A DNA stretch of 64,000 nucleotides from Pterois miles. Taxonomy: Eukaryota > Chordata > Actinopteri > Perciformes > Scorpaenidae. The stretch covers positions 9,106,501-9,170,500 of the forward strand of contig CAMQGK010000604.1 of NCBI GenBank assembly GCA_947000775.1, in the 5' to 3' direction. Both the position numbers and the translations under genes were made by a program. This document shows positions 59,380 to 64,000 of the stretch, in pieces. Within the stretch, counting starts at the first letter, position 1. Every line of letters starts with the position of its first letter. The notes below the pieces were generated by a model. That model searched no databases and was not told the origin of the DNA. It saw only the letters and a program-made list of their open reading frames with translations.

Positions 59380-62300
59380 TAATATATGTTGTGGGGACAT
59401 GAATCTGTGTACACAGTCACATTGTGGGGACTTGCCATCCTTGTGGGGACAAAATGCATGTCCCCATAACGTAAAACATATATTGAGGACTTGGAGGGTG
59501 GGGACTTAGTGTTTGGGTAAAGTTTGGTTTAGGGTAGAGTGAGGGTTAGGATTAGGCAAATGGCAAAATCTTTAGGGTTAGGGTAAGTCTCAAGGAAATG
59601 AATGTACTGTAAGTCAATGTAAAGCCCTCAAAAGCCATGGAAACACAACTGTGTGTGTGTGTGTGTGTGTGTGTGTTAATGTTCTAAAGCATGTGCTGAT
59701 CGCTTTATCTTTTAAATCATGATGAGTTTTTAAAAAGTGACACTTTCACTTGTTAGTAACCGTGTAATGCATTCTGGTAGTGTAGTGTTGCATGTCGAAC
59801 GATAGACCATCACACTGGCCACTCCTCATTTACTTAAAGTCGAGGTTTAGGCCACATTAAGCAAACCAGGGGCGTACGGTGTGACTGACCGCTTCTGGAA
59901 ACAGTTGTCATTCTAAAATGAAGACTGATTTGGCACCTGCATAGCTTATTTCTCACCTAAAACGTTTTCAGAAACACATTTCAGTGATCTCTTCATAATA
60001 TAGAAGAACAAAATTTCCAAACCAGCTGCCACGTTGGTTCCGGTTTTAAAGCCGCCCTTGAGAGAAAGCGTTCGTCCATCAGGTACCTAGTGCCTTGTGT
60101 CATGTGACAGTGCATCAAGCGTCCAATGCTGGAAAGTGAGCCTGTAGACACGTACCGGGCCGGCTATGTCAAACGTACCGGGCCGGCTATGTCAACAAAG
60201 CACAGAGAAGCTCTGATCACAACACACAGAGGGAGAGCGACTTCATTCTCTGCTCAGGTAGACGTTACTCCTCTATGTCTTTACATAACAAATAATTGTT
60301 TTCTGCTATATTAATGGTCTAGATACCATATAGAGTGCCTTTCAATGACTAGTGATTACTGACGTATCTGTGTACAACTAAAGAAGCATTATAAGAGATA
60401 ACACACACCCCTGTGGATATTTGGTATGCACACAGTGAAGCGGCACCTCCCGTCCCAAGCCTCTGTAGCCCATTACTGAGGAGGTTAGGAATCCATAGAT
60501 CTAAAAACTGTTATCCAAGGAAAAAACTAGAAACTTTTTTTTTTTTTTTTTTGCTAGAATATGTTGCTGCACAATAAAACATGAGTATATTCACTATATT
60601 TATTTTCACATATGCTTGTGTAAATTGCTGGATCCTTGCAAGAAAACAAAAAGTGTAAGTTTTGTTGAGGTGATATAACTCCGAACCACAGAGTGTTTGT
60701 TGAAGCTGTTTCAAAATAAACTGGATCTTACGTACTCTGGCCTATAAATACGTCATTGAAGTGGTGGGATGCCACAGTCCTGCAAGGTTTGAGTCAGGCT
60801 GAAAATACAATGATGGTGCAACTCAATGAGTCATTGGTTGAAAAAAAAATGTTTCAGATGTTTTGTTGGTGACGGTGGTGCAGACAGGAGACGTTCACAT
60901 CACATACAAACAGAGTGACAGTTATTTACAGAGCAGAGGGTCACATAATGGAAAGCAGTCTATATACTGTATATACTGTACATTACAGCAGTGTATATTC
61001 CCTGGTGTGGTGTGATTATAACAACAGTGTTTGCATTTTCCCTGTATATTTATGCCAAAAGCATCAATCATCTGGAATAAATAATAAGTAAAAGCAAACA
61101 TGCTGCTGTTTTGCAGATGAAATCATGCAAAATTACAAATACCACATGACTACAATACCAATAAATGAATTAAAAATAGGATTTCATTTCATCTGCTCTA
61201 CTGCATTAGTCCAGTCATTTCTGATAATGTTTTTCAGCCATACAGGTGCATTTACTAAAAAGAGAGACACATTAAAATAGTTGAAAACAGTCTGAACATC
61301 CATTTCTATGTTTCAGTCGAGCTTAGTTAACCTTTTAAAGCTGTCCTAGCTTTGTTACTGTATGTGTGAGAAATGGGAGTCAGAATCCTCCTTCTTCCCC
61401 ATGTGGTGCTGTACTTCTGCTGCAGCAGCAGCCCTCCTGTCTGAGCTTCACTGGGACTCTGTGACAGCTGAGGGAGAGCTAATGTGAGCAGAGGGTGGAC
61501 AGGGATTAAATATAGGGCGAGGATGGTCAGAAAAAAGGAGTGGGGCTACTGGAATTTGGTTTTGGCACCGTACCAGCGTGGTTCAGAGCGCAGTAATTAA
61601 TATGTGACTGTGACATCTGAGCTTTCTCTTGCGTCAGTCGCACCCTGGATGTCTACAGCAAATCTAAGACAACAGACTGTTTACACTGTGTCACTGGAAG
61701 CTTTTTGGGTTTTGGTGAGGTACACTTCTTTTCACTCAAAGGCTTATTAACCTGTGAAGCACCTGCTGATGTGATGAGTTTGAACAGTGTCGTCACTCAA
61801 TATGAAAGTAGTCAATGAAAAAAAGAGAGCAAATGCATGGATAGTCACAAGACAGCGCACACATTCATTAAGCCAATAATACTGGTTTTATTCAGATAGA
61901 TTTAGATTGAGATAATTTAGAAATAATATAAAAATACTTGTTTTATGAAAATACTATATTGTAAAGTCTGTGTGGGGATTAATTGGTGATGCAGGGTGAT
62001 GTATTAATCTGCCAGTTATTGCGTCAGTTAATTGATGAATAACACATTGTATAAAACATCATAAAACTGAAAAATACCCATCACAATATTTTAGAGCGCA
62101 ATGTGATGTCTTCAGATGTTTGTCTTCAAATTATTTTGTCCAAACAGCCCAAAACCCAAAAGTACCACTCAGTTTTTTTCAGCAAATTCTCACATTTAAG
62201 AGCCTTGAACACCAAATGTTTTATCATTTTTGCTTAAAATGATATATAACAATTAATCAGTTATCAGTATTGTTTAGTAATTAATTTCTTTCAATCAACT

Positions 62301-64000
62301 ATTTGACTAATGACTAATCATTGTAACTCTATTGTAGCAGTTGATGAAATATAATACACAAAGTACCCTGTTTTATAGTGCTGTTGAATTATGACGAGTA
62401 TAAAGAGATGCAGAGAAGTGACCTACAGCCCTTCTTTTTTCCAGACAGGACTGTTCAAGTTGTCCGATGACGAGTTTTTCATTCAGCCTCTGGAGACGTC
62501 GAGCGATGAGACCTCAGCACCGCAGGCTCACGCCATCTACAAACGCCATGCGTCCCCTCCCTCCTGGAGTCCAGTCGTACAGCCCATCTCAGGGAAGCAG
62601 CCTCTCAACGGTACCTGTGGAATCAATAGTAAGGCTCTTTTTCTCATAACACACACACACTAAAAATACTTCAAACTTGTTATTTGTTCCTTGAAATTGA
62701 CTAATAAAATCCAGTTAGATGGCACACATGAGAATCAGTATGATCAATATAATTAACCTACATTAAGCCAGCTGTTATCCACTGATTGCACGCTCTGAGC
62801 ACTGAATGATGAGAATGAAACTGATGAAGGATAAAATGTTCTTGTCTCTCTTGGGCCAGTTTCCAGCTAATAATCTGCAGAGCTCAGAAGAATAAAAACT
62901 TTAAAGGATGTGTTGTCCCTTAGGTTCATCTCTTTCATCTCTCTCTTTTTTTTTTAAAATTGAAACGCCCACTCAGCCGTTGCAAAAAGCAGTTATGTAG
63001 GTTACCAAAGTAAGCTAATCATAGTTAAACAATAAGGTTATGAATAATGTGAATAATGTGAACACTAGTACTAGCTGCATCAGAGTTTTATGTATACTTC
63101 TGCATTCGATGAGGTAAAAGTACTGCTTTTGTGAATGTAGTCCGGTGGCTCACACTGGTCTGATAAACCCCCTATAGTATATGGCCCATACCCATAGCTT
63201 AACACACATGCTTTTTTACAGCAATGTACTCTTATAATTTATCAAATCAATATCATTAATGGAAAAGAATAACAGTCAATCAACAAGGTACAACATCACC
63301 TAAAGCACTCACAGGCAGGTTGAGGAGGATTAATGAGAAATGTCTTTATTCCTGCTGCTGGCAAAAATGACAAAACCATGTAGTTGCTGGTTGGGGTCTT
63401 CCTTCAAAAACACCATTTTAAGTGACATTTATTCCAATGTATCATTTGTTATTTAAGCATTTCAACAACACCTACTGTATTAACTTCATATTTTAATTTA
63501 GAGAGGAAGACTAATAAGTAAGCGATAATGTACAGTTAGGGGGTCATTGTTGTGAAAGAAATCCTGACAGGGCGATGCCGCCTCCCGACGCCCTGAAGGG
63601 GTCAACAGTGATCAGCTAGGTGTACATTATCCTGCTTATTACACATTGATTAAGAAATCAATAATTTTACACAAAACGGTCCTCCAGAGTCCAACATCAG
63701 AACTGCGGCCATAGCAACGGACTGCTATAAAGAAATAACAGATCGTAGAACGCTGTGATTGACCAGTATTGAGTATTCAACAAAGCAGAGCAGTGAGCAG
63801 GTTTTTGGTTCCAAGAAAAAGCGGTATATACATGTTTAAAGTCATACCTGATGTGCTATGTTGGCACACGCTGTGCCTCAGTACGAACTTTCATATGTAG
63901 ATTTCTGTCTCCAGATTCCCATCAAAGTTTTGAAGACGCTGAGAGACATCGGGAGCGATGGGAACAGCGGCAGCAGAGAAAAAGAAGGAGAATTCGTCAA
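50665..64000 (+). CDS. adamts7: ADAMTS7-like metalloprotease, first four coding exons (3'-partial)
   Basis: A secreted zinc metalloprotease of the ADAMTS7/12 group, known for cleaving COMP and other matrix proteins. The four exons give 247 residues: signal peptide (1 to about 28, LLIALLTFL core), then the prodomain with YEVVHPTRVDARGHFLS, LTLNPHLLAPGF, CHFLGEV, the ISTCDGL turn and an NGTCGIN cysteine-switch-like motif (C215), ending in the polybasic RKRRRIR before the furin/catalytic region, which lies outside. RERWEQRQQ and LLAPGF favour ADAMTS7 over ADAMTS12 as I recall the mammalian sequences. All junction phases agree (1,0,1). Confidence 0.87.
51451..52020. mobile_element. TTAAAGC-family copy with internal foldback
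   Basis: It has two inverted arms, about 51624-51705 and 51804-51892, that share cagcgctgatcaaatatgaa and its extension; the 44-bp core has two mismatches. The outer ends are degenerate. Confidence 0.65.
53099..53292. mobile_element. Short MITE with 53-bp inverted ends
   Basis: The left arm 53099-53151 and right arm 53240-53292 match in about 46 of 53 positions (core ctactctgcctctgattggc and its relative). The loop is 88 bp. Confidence 0.8.
53865..53897. repeat. (ATATG)n microsatellite
   Basis: Six or so copies of a 5-bp unit, atatgatatgatatgat. Confidence 0.9.
53895..54351. mobile_element. hAT-like MITE, degenerate ends
   Basis: gattagtcgacaaaacc and gatcagtcgattaaatc are typical of a fish hAT MITE; the right end is gatcagcatcccta. 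The left end is unclear next to the microsatellite. Confidence 0.45.
54352..54560. mobile_element. TTAAAGC-family MITE, internally deleted copy
   Basis: It retains taagctgaagtagatag, gcatgagacaggtaatct and aaatattctgcctac, but the middle is missing. Confidence 0.6.
55150..55517 (+). CDS. adamts7: adamts7-like coding exon 2 (prodomain)
   Basis: Acceptor ctgacag, donor gtgagt; phase 1 in, phase 0 out. It encodes YEVVHPTRVDARGHFLSNFL, SLHFNLTLNPHLLAPGF and AAISTCDGL, the ADAMTS prodomain core. Confidence 0.93.
58020..58545. repeat. Dispersed teleost repeat
   Basis: ccacttgaggctggctccaa, ccagatcactagctgctagc and caagatggcgacggcc recall a common fish interspersed repeat. The ends are approximate. 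Confidence 0.5.
59327..59676. repeat. GTGGGGAC repeat flanked by two (GT)n tracts
   Basis: (GT)n at 59327-59378 and 59650-59676 enclose several gtggggac motifs and two ttagggttagggta-like segments. This arrangement is a known common fish repeat. Confidence 0.75.
60150..60195. repeat. Perfect 23-bp tandem duplication
   Basis: The unit acgtaccgggccggctatgt plus caa occurs twice, at 60150-60172 and 60173-60195, without a mismatch. Confidence 0.95.
62445..62628 (+). CDS. adamts7: adamts7-like coding exon 3 (prodomain, cysteine switch)
   Basis: Acceptor ttttccag, donor gtaagg; phase 0 in, phase 1 out. It encodes TGLFKLSDDEFFIQPLETSS, AIYKR and NGTCGIN. The 'F-IEPL' strand is the usual ADAMTS prodomain motif. 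Confidence 0.93.
62629..63914. other. adamts7-like intron 3
   Basis: A 1.3-kb intron. A dispersed repeat is at about 63520-63790; the rest shows nothing. Confidence 0.6.
63520..63790. repeat. Dispersed teleost repeat (GATCAGCTAGG type)
   Basis: aatcctgacagggcgatgcc, gtcaacagtgatcagctagg, ccatagcaacggactgctat and gaacgctgtgattgaccag are typical of a frequent fish repeat. One end is not resolved. Confidence 0.5.
63915..64000 (+). CDS. adamts7: adamts7-like coding exon 4 (cut by window end)
   Basis: Acceptor ctccag; phase 1 in. It encodes NSHQSFEDAERHRERWEQRQ and the polybasic QRKRRRIRQ, and runs off the window. The RERWEQRQQ string is characteristic of ADAMTS7. Confidence 0.9.
   Translation, partial: MPIKVLKTLRDIGSDGNSGSREKEGEFV

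Larger units (their letters stand above)
55518..62444. other. adamts7-like intron 2 (6.9 kb)
   Basis: No gene seen. It holds a dispersed repeat at about 58020-58545, a GT-flanked repeat at 59327-59676, a 23-bp tandem duplication at 60150-60195 and an A/T run near 60536. The open frames have no recognisable homology. Confidence 0.6.

Noticed and set aside
59520..59600. Interstitial telomere sequence
   Set aside because: Only a few imperfect ttaggg words inside a common fish GT-flanked repeat.

Overview
The window reads as vertebrate nuclear DNA, almost certainly from a percomorph-type ray-finned fish. Genes are split into short exons with GT-AG introns, the encoded proteins are vertebrate families, and the introns are full of teleost-style elements: tRNA-derived SINEs, hAT-like and TTAA-ended MITEs, RTE- and L2-type LINE tails, and long GT and CT microsatellites. 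There are no bacterial operons, CRISPR arrays or viral genes.

Three genes are present. (1) Positions 1186-41485, plus strand: 28 coding exons of integrin alpha-11 (itga11), a collagen-binding integrin alpha chain. They run from the first beta-propeller repeat through the I-domain, propeller, leg domains, transmembrane helix and cytoplasmic tail to the stop. The phases of all 28 exons join cleanly and encode 1137 residues; the signal-peptide exon and the next exon lie upstream of the window. (2) Positions 47272-48417, minus strand: an intronless class A GPCR of 381 residues, related to relaxin-3 receptor RXFP3, with a TATA box and a 23-codon uORF upstream. (3) Positions 50665 to the window end, plus strand: the first four coding exons of an ADAMTS7-like metalloprotease (signal peptide and prodomain up to the polybasic region); the catalytic domain lies beyond the window.

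Layout: itga11 and the receptor converge tail to tail across 5.8 kb. The receptor and adamts7 diverge from a 2.2-kb intergenic segment. In mammals RXFP3 sits beside ADAMTS12 on one chromosome while ITGA11 and ADAMTS7 are on another, so this trio looks like a conserved ohnologue block in which fish kept an RXFP3-type copy. Itga11 and ADAMTS7 both act on extracellular matrix, but nothing in the sequence shows that the three genes form one pathway.

The rest is intron and intergenic sequence dominated by mobile elements. The notable structures are two perfect snap-back hairpins with 4-nt loops about 270 bp apart (31233-31288 and 31501-31542), of which the second replaces sequence that a sister repeat copy at 15555 retains; a MITE that begins inside a splice donor and is itself split by a hAT element with an 8-bp target duplication (2213-3689); a TE-borne perfect DR1 nuclear-receptor site (36620-36632); and a 545-bp polypyrimidine tract beside a GT tract. 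I found no clearly new gene system.
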